A stretch of 64,000 nucleotides of DNA from Phoenix dactylifera (GCF_009389715.1 NC_052400.1:18569674-18633673), one strand, 5' to 3'. Numbered from the stretch's first letter, positions 1-10,738 are shown. Program-made: numbers and translations. The notes: generated from the sequence alone by a model not told the origin.

Positions 1-533
1 ATCCTATACAGTATGCACTGTATGGCCTTGCACGCTGTCAATCATAGACATTCCTTCCTATAGTGGTGCATTAAGATGAATGCATGACGAATTGCCTAGG
101 AACCCTCAAAGTCGCCGATGCAAACCCTAAATTTGAACTTCACTTGCAATCGGGACGTCTCACTCCCAATATGTGTACGGAATTGCCTAGGAACACAAAG
201 AATCTAATTCCCATGTTTTTTAGTGTGACATAAAGATATGGTGCTATTATAGATGGGAACATAGGCCAAATGACAATTGGAAGTATTAGTCACAGATGCC
301 ATAAAACTTCTAAATGAGAGAGATGCACATGACATTAGGTTTGCTAGGTTGAGCTGGCTAGAGGTACTGTGGGACATAGCTCAACACAGAAGGCGTTGGC
401 CCAAGCAGGGACCAGCCCGTTCTTGTCTGAAGGCTACAGTAGCGGTGAATAATTACGGTATTCTTAAAGAAAGATTAAAACTGATTACGAATAGATTAAT
501 AGATTTATATAGCCGAAGAAGAAAGCTCACCGA
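1..533. other. No gene seen; short direct repeat
   Basis: No coding region is recognised here. A 15-bp phrase, GAATTGCCTAGGAAC, occurs twice, at 89-103 and 180-194. I looked on the minus strand for the last exon of the adjacent GDSL pseudogene (a conserved SWDGxHxTEAA block) and did not find it, so that exon is either lost or outside the window. Confidence 0.5.
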
Positions 534-1721
534 AATGCTGTGGAGAGCGTGAGATCGGATTAGATGCACCATAGTAGTCGGCGTACATAATTCTCGCCCG
601 TGGATACTTTCTCCGGAGCTCGTCCAATGCCCGGCGAAGCAAGGCATTGTGGTACTTGGCAAACCCGTTGAGCCACCTGAGGCACCGGTCCTTGGGTCGT
701 AGTCCTCTCTGTTTGGGCTGTTAAATACCGTCAAGTATGCCGAGGAGCACCGAATGGTAGAATCCCGGCACCAACAAATTCACGGCACCATTCTTGATCA
801 AGCTCTGCACAACCATCCATAGCTCTAAAATGTGGTAGAAAGGTGTACATGGTGAGTTTATTACATGAAAGAATTTAAGGTGGAGTTTGCATGCATACTT
901 CAATGGCTGCGACAATGGCTCCAATGACCTTAGGAACATATGGTTTCACTTCCTTTGGGCTTTTGCCACCGAGGAGGAAAAAATAATTTAATCATTCCCC
1001 CCTATCTCTCAACGACAAACAGAGACTTACTGAAATGGTCAGCACAAGCTGCAAGCATTTCCCATATGGTTAACTAATTAACAATGGTTCCTAAGATTTA
1101 ATTATCTTATGTATTTATTCTTTGTCAGAGAAGACAGAATTCCAGACCGACGGATTAGTGTGAATTAATAATACCTATTACTGTTGCTGTATTGCAGAGG
1201 GAAGGCTTCAACCTCTCAAACCCCGGAGCTGGGTGCTCAGGGACAGATTAGTGAGAGGAAAGCCGTCACCGCCCAACAGCCCTTGGAAGACGGCAGGGTC
1301 CAGCGCTGCAGCACCTGCGACGGCGAAGTTCACTCCTTGCTGAATGTTTTGCCCATGAGCTAAGTAAAGGCGGAAGCAATGGGAGGCCAAATGCAGTTGC
1401 TGCATTAATTTAGAACAAAAAAAAAAACTTGGGGAGGTTAAACAAGTCGAGCTCTGAAAGACAACTTGGTTAAGAAACATTAGAAATGAGGATTACCTAT
1501 GAAGTCCACGATCAAGCGGCCATCACAGCAGCGGCCAGTGGGATGCCTAAAAAACGTCATGCGTAAGGGAGCCGCCCAAATGCAGGGCTGCTGGACTTGG
1601 AGGTAGATAAGAGCATTCCGGTGTCGGCAAGGGAGTCGCCGAAGCTAAATATTGAAGTGTAGTTCAGTAGGGTAGAGTGGGAGATATGGAAGATGGAGAA
1701 GAGAATGATGGAGGTGAGCAT
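534..1721 (-). pseudogene. GDSL esterase/lipase pseudogene (copy A), exons 1-4
   Basis: Decayed copy of the GDSL genes found downstream. Exon 1 is about 1497-1721 and begins with a hydrophobic signal peptide (MLTSIILFSIFHI) followed by the [11 protein letters not shown] block with the nucleophile Ser. Exon 2 is about 1182-1399 (GVNFAVAGAAALDP block). Exon 3 lies around 885-1040 and exon 4 around 534-810 (KYHNALLRRALDELRRKYP). Each exon is damaged. A base is missing at about 1560-1563 in LPYGMTFF, an extra A sits in 1366-1368 after LPLLPP, exon 3 is frameshifted in its FVVGEIGGND block, and exon 4 changes frame twice around 690-760. Exon 5 is absent. Exon order and intron positions match the intact copies, so this is a duplicated gene that decayed, not a retrocopy. 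A degenerate TATA-like GATAAAG lies near 1803, at the same distance from the start as in the live copies. Confidence 0.9.
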
Positions 1722-2108
1722 TTGGAGTTTCTTGTGGAGAGGAGGAGAGGATTTGGAGAACTTGGATGGATTGGAGTGGGGGCAGAGAATGACCCCCTCC
1801 CCGCTTTATCTTTTCTTTTGGAATTCCTCGTTCTTCCTCAGTGGAGGATGGCTTCAATGAGTAATTAATTTCACCTGTACTCGGTATGGCATTGCGGAGT
1901 TGGTTGGGGGATGGGGGGATGGTTGGATAGTTATTTCATCATTTAATTACGTGGATTATAATTTATATGGGCCAAGAAGGAATTTATTCGAACAAGGTAA
2001 TGCTATCGGCTGGCTGCCAAGAAGGATTCTGCCAACATAATGAAATAGACACAAAAGTCCAGAAAAGCTAAAGCACTTAGAGGAAATTCAGAATCAGTAT
2101 ATGCGATC
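1722..2108. other. Former 5' flank of GDSL copy A
   Basis: This was the promoter side of the pseudogene. Apart from the GATAAAG TATA relic near 1803 I see no motif and no coding potential. Confidence 0.4.
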
Positions 2109-2717
2109 ATAGGTGATGTTGTGGAAATAAAGGCTTTCAAACTTAGTTACAGCGAAAAGGTCTGTCTTAAATGAAAGGCTCGATTATCCTTCTCAGGAGG
2201 CATCTTTTAAAAGATAAAACCGTGAGGAAAGTAAGTTGCTCACGACACGCGTCGCACGATACATACATACTTCTTCAAAGTGGACAATACCTTATGTGGG
2301 GACGCAGTCTTCTTTTTCTATTCCAATTCGGTGGGGGCTAAGGTCTGAGGTCGGAAAAACCCCGACCTCAACAATGGCGCGCTATGTAGGGGCCTTTGAC
2401 CTCGGCACAAACCTTTCCGATGTGGGAGCTGATGTTGTGGAAATAAAGGGTCTCGGACTTAGTCCCACATCGACTGAATAGCCGAAAAGGTCTGTGTCTT
2501 AAATGGAGGGCTCGATTACCCTTCCTTTAGAAGGCGCCCTTAGGGCAAAACTGTAAGGGGAGTAAGCTGCCCACGACGCGCGTCGCGTGATACGTACGCA
2601 CTTCTCCAAAGCGGATAATACCTTCTGTGGGAACGCAGTCTTTTTTTCCTGTTCCAATTTGGTGGGGGCTAAGATCTGAGGTCGGGAAAATTCCTTTTCC
2701 CCGACCTCAACAATAGG
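2109..2717 (+). mobile_element. TRIM-type miniature LTR retrotransposon with 56-bp interior
   Basis: Two direct repeats start TGATGTTGTGGAAATAAAG and end CCGACCTCAACA: LTR1 at 2114-2373 and LTR2 at 2430-2712. They are flanked by a perfect 5-bp target duplication, ATAGG, at 2109-2113 and 2713-2717. The interior is only 2374-2429. It opens with TGGCGCGCTATGTAGGGG, which resembles the TGGCGCC-type primer binding sites found just inside plant LTRs, and ends TCCGATGTGGGAGC where a polypurine tract is expected. No protein is encoded. LTR1 is shorter and more diverged than LTR2, so the insertion is not recent. The size and structure fit terminal-repeat retrotransposons in miniature. The orientation is inferred from the primer-site position. 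Confidence 0.85.
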
Positions 2718-3711
2718 TATTGATACCTAAGCAAATCTTTTTGATGATTAAGTTTTGTTCTGTTTTGTTGTTTGCCTTTTTAAAGCCAGTCATCCTAGTA
2801 TATTGGATACATAAATCATTAGATATGATAGATTTTAAGAGGCCAAAGAAAAATCTTGATAGTTAAAGACTCTTTTCATTTAAAAGCCAACAACCCCGGT
2901 GTATTAGACTCGGATCTAAGTTCCACAGGACATGAATATGTTTATATGGAAGCTACGAAATTCTCATGTTCATATTTTTAATCAAGGCAAAAGACTCACT
3001 TAAGCCAACCGGGTGACCTTTATACCATGTTACATGAACCTACTAGCCTGGTTATCTATCAACCCCCCCGCACCAAGACTTAAAATTTACCACATCTATG
3101 ACATTGACATATGCACCAATAATCATGAAGTCAACAAGAGTATTTGCTTTAAAAAGTAATACTTGATCTTGAATGCAAGTGGATCATGTATCATATTCTT
3201 GGACCAAATGAACCTCATAAACACCAAAGGAGCTCACCAAATTTCAGGGTTTTGAGCACATTTCTAACCAAGCAAAGTGCAACTCGATTTGCTTTAATTT
3301 GGAGAAAAACCTGAAGGATTTCAAAGTTCTCTTGTATCTTTAAATAAACAGAAGTCGATATAATACTTCGGATTGGTTAAGCCAATAGCTGTGGGCTATA
3401 GTAGGCTTGACTGTTATATGAAGAAAATTTCTACAAGCCATTCTTTTCTTTTTCTTTTCTATTTTAAAATAAATTTAGTTTTTCAGAAGAACAAATGTCT
3501 ACCATATTTCTTCTCATCATAAAGTGAACAAAAGTTTAGAGAACCGTTCCAATCGCCGATAAATATGTAAATAGATCTAAAAGATCAAGAAACCAAGCCC
3601 AATCCTCTCATTGGTCAACTTAGACACCAAGAGTGGAGCAGATTCCCTTATAGCAGCAATATGCATTATAGTTAGGCAAATTTGAACTCTTTTACTTTGA
3701 TATATAGCTCT
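2718..3711. other. Intergenic, no gene recognised
   Basis: AT-rich sequence without recognisable coding or repeat structure. I see no exon of a GDSL copy in it. Confidence 0.4.
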
Positions 3712-4101
3712 TGTAAGGATCCGTGTGGATGTGTATCCTACATCGGTTATTCGTCGAGAAGATTTTGGATACTTATACAAGACTAAAAAACAAAAAAAAG
3801 TAACTTCCGACTAATCATTTGAACGAGGTTTTAGATTGTGATAAATAGTATCAGAGCGAAGTTGGCTTATAGCCTATATAGATTAAGGGACACTGAAATA
3901 CAGATTCATAGAGGTTAACTACGGGCCGATTGTAGTGCTTGTGATTAGATTTAAATTAATTTGAACTCTTAGCCTGACGAGGACGTCAGGACTTGAACAA
4001 GGAGAGTATGTGAGAACCCATATAGATGTGTGTTTAATCCCACATTGGTTATTCTCCGAGGAGACTTGTGATCATTTTGGGTGAGGTCTTAGGTTGTTAC
4101 A
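3712..4101 (+). mobile_element. TRIM family 2, two-LTR copy
   Basis: Two related terminal blocks bracket a short interior. LTR1 (3712-3842) starts TGTAAGGATCCGTGTGGATG and ends around TTGTGATA. LTR2 (4009-4101) starts TGTGAGAACCC, includes CCCACATTGGTTATTC and ends GGTTGTTACA. Right after LTR1 lies TAGTATCAGAGCG, a near match to the common plant primer site TGGTATCAGAGC for initiator tRNA-Met. The interior of about 166 bp has no open frame. LTR2 lacks an internal block that LTR1 and the copy ending at 5520 keep. Flanks GCTCT and ATTCT are only a partial target duplication. Other copies are at 5005-5234, 5227-5520 and 63470-63755. Confidence 0.8.
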
Positions 4102-4455
4102 ATTCTTGATCTCAAAAATGCTGCCGTAACATATTGGTTGGCTTTCCTATATTTATCATCCCATCATGCAATAAATTGTGCGGTACCTCTTATGGGATAT
4201 GGATGAACTATCTATCACATCCCCCAGTCATGAGACATGTTTTCATTTTTTTTTCATTTTGTAATGTACCATCAATTGTATAACGGGTCTCCATGCAATC
4301 CTTCTTGAAGTATGGAACTATGGATGGAACAAAATTTTCATCTTCCACCAAAATATTTGCTAAGAAGGATAGACAAGTACCATGTTAAAACAACATTAAT
4401 TCCTATAGTGATAGCAGGCAGCTTCAGTTACACAAATGCCGTACGAATTTGTTTA
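4102..4455. other. Intergenic, no gene recognised
   Basis: No coding block or repeat is recognised in this stretch between the TRIM copy and the GDSL exon relic. Confidence 0.4.
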
Positions 4456-4985
4456 AGGAGTCCTTGAACGCGTGCAGCAAGCTCTTAAGACCCCATTGCT
4501 AAACCTAAACAATAATTAAAGAGTTTGAAATGGATATCCTTGCAGTATACAAGCATAAGTTGCGTGGGAGACAAAAGCATCTTTGTCTCATAATTGACCT
4601 TCCGTTATGGCGTTATGATGACAAAAGTGCGACATTCAGTTTGTCCCTCCACATTTGTGACTCGTAGCCTCCAAGTCGCAATCACCAGGAAACATATTAC
4701 CACGCCAGAAGCTTTCATCAGGCCAAGCTATCCTTTGCCCAGTGATGAAATAAGGACCTGATTTTAAGCCGAGATTGGGTTGGCTTCCTCTACAGACGGA
4801 ATTTTTCATCACTGTTTCCTCTTACCACATGAGATCCGGGTACTAGTTTTGGAAATGGAGAGTGTTCCCCAAAATGTTTTGGCCAGTGTGCGATCGGGGC
4901 ACTTGTTTTGCAGCTGATCGAGAGCCCGGCGGAACAACGCATTGTGGTATTTCAAAAAATTATCGAGCCTCGAGGCATCCATTTC
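4456..4985 (-). pseudogene. GDSL esterase/lipase relic (copy B), scraps of exons 4 and 5
   Basis: On the minus strand at 4870-4985 the reading KYHNALFRRALDQLQNKC is the exon 4 block that precedes the KYP..RI..YADYY motif of the intact genes, entered through a stop codon and a frameshift. At 4456-4506, after a TTTAG acceptor, the reading GFSNGVLRACC matches the start of exon 5, then homology breaks off. The DG.H catalytic block is not found. Exons 1-3 are missing: upstream, exon 4 is cut at about 5005 by an inverted pair of TRIM copies. The two scraps are correctly ordered and separated by an intron-sized gap, so they are probably one former gene. Confidence 0.7.
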
Positions 4986-5004
4986 TCACAAAAGTTGGTT
5001 CTAT

Positions 5005-5234
5005 CTATAACAACTTAAGGCCTCATCTAAAAAGACTAGTTGGAAGATATTTTATCGATATGGGACTAAATAAATATCCGCACGGATCCTCACATACTCC
5101 CTCCATTCAAGCCCTAACGTGCTTATCATGCTAAGAGTTTAAATCCATTCAAATCTATCCCAAGCACCATAATTGGCCTGCAGTCAGCCTCCATAAACTC
5201 ATGCTTCAATGTCCCCTAGTCCTACGTTGTTACA
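5005..5234 (-). mobile_element. TRIM family 2, truncated copy, minus orientation
   Basis: Read on the minus strand this has the same interior as the copy at 3712-4101 (ATTATGGTGCTTGGGATAGA, then ACTCTTAGC), followed by an LTR that starts near 5093 (TGTGAGGATCCGTGCGGATA), carries GTCCCATATCGATAAAAT and ends TTAAGTTGTTATA at about 5005. The 5' LTR is reduced to its last bases, TTGTAACAACG in reverse, at the junction with the neighbouring plus-strand copy. Confidence 0.75.
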
Positions 5235-5520
5235 AATGATATCAAAGTGAGCCCAACTATGACCTAAATGGGCTAGAGGATACTGCAATACAGGTTTAAT
5301 TAGATTTATAGTACTTATGATTGGATTTGAATGGATTTGGATTCTTAGCCTAGTGAGAAAAATCAAATTTGAACAATGGAGTATACGAGGATTCGTGTGA
5401 GTGTGTGTTCAGTATCACATCTGCTATGCAATATATAGATCCTAAATATTTATAGAGGACTAAGAAACTTAAATAATACCATCTATTTAGCTTTTTTAGA
5501 TGAGGTCTTGGGTTGTTATA
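5227..5520 (+). mobile_element. TRIM family 2, truncated copy, plus orientation
   Basis: It starts with the LTR end TTGTTACA (5227-5234), directly followed by AATGATATCAAAGTGAGCCC, a decayed initiator-Met primer site. The interior runs to about 5382, then an LTR from about 5383 ends GGTCTTGGGTTGTTATA at 5520. This LTR keeps the block ACTAAGAAACTTAAATAATA that the LTR at 4009-4101 has lost. It lies head-to-head with the minus copy and shares its LTR end, giving an imperfect 500-bp inverted repeat. Confidence 0.75.
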
Positions 5521-5545
5521 AAGACAATACAAATTTCATACATAA

Positions 5546-6340
5546 TTTTTTTTTTTTTTTTTTTGGGAAAGGAGGAGGAAACAAGAAGCTTCCCCAAATT
5601 TACTGATTAAGTAAAGAAGTTATGTCCAAGAGTATAAAAGAGGTGGAATACGAATATGCGAATAGATGGTTAGCAAGAGGGGTGATGCAATAGGCTATTT
5701 ATGCCACATATTGCCAGGGCTTTCAATCAACTTCTTACAATACAGAGGCTCCCAAGAGTGAAGCGTATACAAAGCTTTTTGAAGAGTTGAGTAGATGGAA
5801 GACTTCTTTTTGGGGAAGATTCTTGCATTTCTTTCCCTTCATATCTTCCAACATAGGGCTACATAAAGTTGACCTTCCGCTCTCCATAACGATGGCTAAA
5901 ATTTTCTACACCTCCAATCGGTCCAAAGATCATGAATGTCTGATGGTCAGCCTCTCAAGTTCAGCTGGATTTTGATAGAGTTCCATAGGCTATGTGTAAA
6001 TGGGCATTTGATGAACAAGTAGGAGATACTCTCCACCCTCGATCTGCAAAGGGAGCATCTTGAGTTTTCTTGCCGACCTTTTCTAGCCAATACTTCCCCA
6101 ATATAGAGTTTGTTTCTCAAAGCAAGCCAGAGAAATACTTTGATTTTTTCTAGAAGACAACCTTTTAAATAACTTTATGACAGAGGCAAATGAGACCACC
6201 ATTGTTGATGAATCTATAGTAAGAGTCAACTGAAAAATATACCAGCACCAATAAATATAGGTAGATGTTATACTTCGCCGCATTATTAGTGTGGGCGATA
6301 TTCTGCAAGAACACATTAGTTTGGGACATGACATGGTTTT
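5546..6340 (-). mobile_element. 5'-truncated LINE relic with zinc-binding (zf-RVT) domain
   Basis: On the minus strand about 60 uninterrupted codons between roughly 5980 and 6165 read as the zinc-binding region that follows plant LINE reverse transcriptases: IKVFLWLALRNKL, then EVLARKG, then RCSLCRSRVESISYLFIKCP and SLWN. Further along (about 5780-5880), in shifted frames, are LWTDWR and ALCWKI.RERNARIF, also typical. A run of T at 5546-5563 on the plus strand is the poly(A) tail at the 3' end. The reverse transcriptase is missing, and the frame breaks elsewhere, so it is dead. Confidence 0.8.
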
Positions 6341-6699
6341 AAGTTTAACTAAATATTATTTATACTACCGAACGCTTGCTTGGATAATGCCACCTTTTAC
6401 CATATGGCAAAGAGACGAGAATTTGATACCAAGCAGCATTAACCCCCCACTTTGATCCCCGATTAACAGCACCAATTGTCCGTGTCTGGTAGAAGGTGTT
6501 TGATCTCCCATTTTTCTGCTTCAGTGCGCTTCATTTCCTTTGGAAGGAGACTTTATAGCAGCTATCAATTAGATATGGATGTATACATGCATGTATATGT
6601 ATAATGTTAGGATCCTTCCATGTTAATTTGAATGTGGATTAGATTTTTTTTTTTTTTTTTTTGCTTGATGGTGAAAAAGGAGAGTATTGGAGCTAGGAT
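6341..6699. other. Intergenic with T20 tract
   Basis: No coding region seen. A run of about 20 T lies at 6641-6662, just before the LTR-like block that starts at 6700, and could be the tail of another retroposon on the minus strand. Confidence 0.35.
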
Positions 6700-7260
6700 T
6701 GTAAGGCCCAATAGTCCCACATCGGAAAGACTCATTCTAGAACCTGGGCATATGAGGTGGCTGTCTTCAAATCCTGCAGACGTGTTTTAGGTGGAAAATA
6801 AAATCGGAAAGAGGTCTGAACGGTGCGTGCGGCGCACGTGCGAGCTCCAAAACCGGACAATATCTGACAATGGAGCTCCATGTTCCTCCCTCATGTGGTC
6901 CCCACGTGGGCACTGGGGCCTCACGTGCTCCGCGGAAGCGGAGGCATGATATTTGATATTAGAGAAAATAAAACAGGTGAAGGAACTGAGCGGTGCGTGC
7001 GGCACGTGTGCAGACTCCGGAGCCAGACAATATCTGGCAGGAAAGCTCCATTTTCTCTCCTCATATGGCTCTCAAGTGGGCACTGGATGCCGCACGTGCT
7101 CCGCAGAGGTGGAGGCGTGACAGGAATCTTTCCCAAGGGCCACAAGTTCGAACTGAGACACACCCTGGACAAGGCCAGTCTCATGTTCCCCCCACAGTGA
7201 TGGATATCTTGTCGGACAATGATGGAAATGTTGGAATTAGAAAGTGTTTCAAAGTTTTAG
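6700..7260 (+). repeat. LTR-like block containing two copies of a 170-bp GC-rich repeat
   Basis: The block opens TGTAAGGCCCAATAGTCCCACATCGG, in pieces the kind of start and CCCACATCGG core seen in many plant LTRs. Inside are two diverged tandem units: CGGTGCGTGCGGC recurs at 6821 and 6991, giving a period of 170 bp, and each unit runs through GTGGGCACTGG and CACGTGCTCCGC to GGAGGC.TGA. The units are rich in CACGTG and GC, in contrast to the AT-rich surroundings. Overlapping open frames here have no family match that I recognise. No matching second LTR was found, so a solo LTR is my best guess. Confidence 0.5.
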
Positions 7261-7522
7261 AGAGGTGTTAATAAAAAAAAAAAAGTAACCCTCAAAATTT
7301 AAAAAAAAGTTTGTGGTAACCTCCACTGATACAAGTCCTAACAGGAAATAGCGGCCACAATATCATTATTGATGGAATACAACGATGGCCACAATAAGAA
7401 TTTTCAAGTCACTTTAAACAATGAAGTAAATTAACGGCAATCATATTATGTGGATCGCAACTCTAAAAGTGTTTTTTTTTTTGTATGTGTGCTTCGGGTG
7501 ACTAATTGATACATGACATGTA
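7261..7522. other. 3' flank of GDSL gene 2
   Basis: AT-rich 3' side of the GDSL gene whose stop codon is at 7523-7525. No gene is seen. Confidence 0.4.
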
Positions 7523-10500
7523 TTATTTTTTTGTTACGACGCTCGCAGAAGCTTTAGGAGAGCGGAGACTCATAAGCGGTGGGTCGGCATAGGGTCCTTC
7601 AAGCAAACCTTTGGCGATGAAGTGATGAGCAGCTTCGGTATAGTGAACACCATCCCAACTTGCATACGTTTCAGGATCATGGCACACGGTTGCATTCGAT
7701 GTACCACACCTATTGGCCATATTGACATTATACTTGCTACGGTCCCCACAGCAAGCTTTTAGAGCCCCATGAGTAAATCCTACACCCATCAATCAGTAGT
7801 TAGGTTAGAGATATCTCTGCACGCTACAAACAATTTATTAGGTTGAAACATTAAAACTGCAATTAAGACTGCATATCAAGAATATGCACTCTTTAGTGCG
7901 ACAAGCCCATGGACTTTCCATTTGATTCAAGAAAGGAATAAATAAAGCCCATGAATTTCGAGTATTATAAAGGGCTAATAAGTTGCCCGCTCTGCTCCTT
8001 CCTTGATAAGTTCTCTAATTTGATTTACTGAAACCTATTTTTTATAAAAAAAAAATAAATTATAAAAACTTAAAGTTCTTCGGTTCTTATATCACTTAAA
8101 GCTAGTTTGGTCGTTTTCTAAATTTTTCTGATATGGTATTCAGGTCCATTTAAGTTAATAATTTAGCTAATATTGTGTAAAGTTATCATTAAAATATTGG
8201 ATAACAATAATGAATATAATTTTTAAATTGACTAACACTATTTAACTGAGAAGGTTTTATAAATTATTAAATATCAATATAATACATACAAATTTTAAGA
8301 TAAATTTTGTAATTTATTAAAAAAAACGGCTTTTGCATCCTGGAATCTATTAACTATTAAATTTGCTGTCGCATTCTCATGTCATATCAAATTAAAGTGT
8401 TTCTTCCGCACATGATCCGCTGGGAAGCTTGATGCTCTTGGATCCAGTTGCGAATGACGTCAATTTGATAATTTAACAGAATTAGTGAAGAAAAGACGGG
8501 TACCTCCACATCATCACCAGTCTTTATCTCAATCAAAAGTAAATAAAGGAAGAGAAGGATAGGAAGATTGCTTTTGAGCAATGATCGCCCTTTCTTTCTC
8601 AAAAAGCTAGAATGGCAACGTCATGAAAAATTAGGACTAGAAAAATTTAGAATTCTCCACTCTGCACAAGGTAGCTATCTCGTCACGGTAGCTGGGGACC
8701 ACTATAGGTGACTTTTAAACCTATTTTATTTCACAAAATTTGTCGTGCTATTACTTCCCTGTCTCCAACTATTCATGTGGTCCTTTTTTCCTAATCATTT
8801 TCTTTCTGGTGGGACCCCTGTAAACGTGGATGGCCTGAGAAGTTAGGTCCACTGGCCAATTGGTTCCATCCGAGTATGTGGTCTCTAAAGTCGGCACCAG
8901 CTTGCAGTTGGAACGCAATGCATCATTAGGCAATTAGTATTTATTGCCACCCTACGACGAATCTCTCCCCATCCCACGAGTCACAGCCAAACACGCCACA
9001 TAAAAAGATATTTTTTGTATCACGCTAAATGAGGGAGATACCGCTACAAGTATATTACAAGAATATATATATAAATATTCATTTTTAAAAAATATTTATA
9101 TAAAATTTGATATTTAAAAATATATTTATGCCAAAAAATATTATATATATATATATATATACATGTTGCTCTATGATTGGATTAATCAAACTGATGCATC
9201 CAGTCCAACTAACAATATTCCTATTCGGTGTTGGTGGAATAACAAAGTGCCATCTCGGGACCACATCAGCAAGAGATTTTATATCTCATTAACTTACGAG
9301 TCAAGTCATTTTCTACGCAAAGCATGATTTTGCCTTGTCATCCTCTATATTTTTTAATTAATGAGTTAACACCGATTATGGTTAATTAAAAACGGTGGAC
9401 GTCCTTCTAGTTCATCATGGAGCGCAACCTACCCTACAAGTGGTAGCGGCACAATTGACGAAAATGACCGTATATGTAGTCTACGTGATACGTACGAGCT
9501 ACGTAAGTAGGGAGGTGAGTCCAAAGTAAGGGGCAGAGCGAAATGGACATCTACCATGGAGAATATCGCAAGCAAAGTGACCATAAACTTACCGAAGTTT
9601 TTGGGTGCGAGATTAAATCGAATTGCTGCAGCATAGAAGTCGGCATAGACGATCCTCGTCGATGGATACTTTTTCTGGAGCTTCTCCAATTCCCGGCGAA
9701 GCTTTTCGTTATGGTACCACGCCAGAGTGTTGTATTTCTTCATGCATCCGCTCCGACGACCGTAGTCCTCCTCGTGACGAGAACCATACAGCTTCAGGTA
9801 CAACGGGAAGCATCCAATCGGAAAAACCCCCGGCACCACCAGATCCACCGCCCCGTGGTTGATCAACCGCTGCATGGTTTAAATTTGATGACCATCATGC
9901 CTAATCGCCACAATTGGATCTAGATTCGCTCTATGTTTCACCCTTACCTCGACACCCTCTGCAATCCCTCTGACGATTATTGGCACATTGGAGATCACTT
10001 GCTTGAGACCCTTGCCGGCGAAGAAGAAGGCGTTGTAATCGTTCCCTCCGAACTCTCCGACGACGAACAGACATCTACTGAAGTATTCCTTGCATTCTGC
10101 AAATGATTTGATGAATAGCTTTGTTAAGGCTGGTGGCTGCAATTGGTAGCAGAGGGGTTTTTTTAATGAAGTTTACTACCTGCCGCTGAGCTGCAGAGAG
10201 AAGGTTTCATGTCCTGGAACCAATCGATCTGGTCGTTTAGGGAACCGTTGACCCATACGGTGCTTTCGAGGCCTTTCTTGTGAAAGTAGCCGAAGCTCAT
10301 GGCCGTGCCTCCCGTGATGGCAAAATTGGCTCCTTGATGGAAGTCGGTGTTGTGAGCTTTGGATGGCGGAAGCAGTGGGAGCCCAAAGGCCTCAGCTACA
10401 TGATTAGAAGACAAATATCAGCAATTAGTCGTTGCAATTTGTTTCACGGCAAGGATTCGGGCACAAGATGTTTTTTTTAGAGGGGGAGAGTTTAGTTACA

Positions 10501-10738
10501 TACTGATGAAGTCTATGACCAAGCGTCCGTCGGAGCAGCGGCCGGTTGGGCGGCGAAAGAAGGTCATGCCATATGGGGGGTGGGTTGTGGAGAGGATGGG
10601 ATTAGGCCCGTCGACGAGGTGGTTGCCGGTGTCAGCGAGCGAATCGCCGAAGCTAAAGATAGCGGTGTAGGGTTCGGAGACAGAGAAGGAAAGATGGAGG
10701 CAGGAGAAGAGGAGGAAGATGAGGATAGAGGGCCTCAT
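7523..10738 (-). CDS. GDSL esterase/lipase, intact copy (377 aa, 5 exons)
   Basis: Predicted secreted serine hydrolase of the plant GDSL (SGNH) family, acting on ester bonds; the substrate cannot be read from sequence. Exons, minus strand: 10504-10738, 10180-10395, 9948-10096, 9593-9869, 7523-7779; phases agree across all GT-AG borders and give 378 codons including stop. The chosen ATG at 10738 ([13 protein letters not shown]) aligns with the next copy; an in-frame ATG lies 6 codons upstream. Residues 1-21 form a signal peptide. Catalytic and oxyanion residues are present: Ser33 in [11 protein letters not shown], Gly100 in GANFA, Asn169 in GGND, Asp335 and His338 in SWDGVH. Length suits the family. 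Intron 4 is 1.8 kb, AT-rich, with a TA run near 9131-9160. The C-terminus is about 17 residues longer than in the 16-19 kb copy and ends in a Ser/Lys-rich tail. TATAAAAG lies about 70 bp upstream. Confidence 0.93.

Noticed and set aside
277-552. A 91-codon plus-strand frame
   Set aside because: It overlaps exon 4 of the GDSL pseudogene on the other strand and has no recognisable family.
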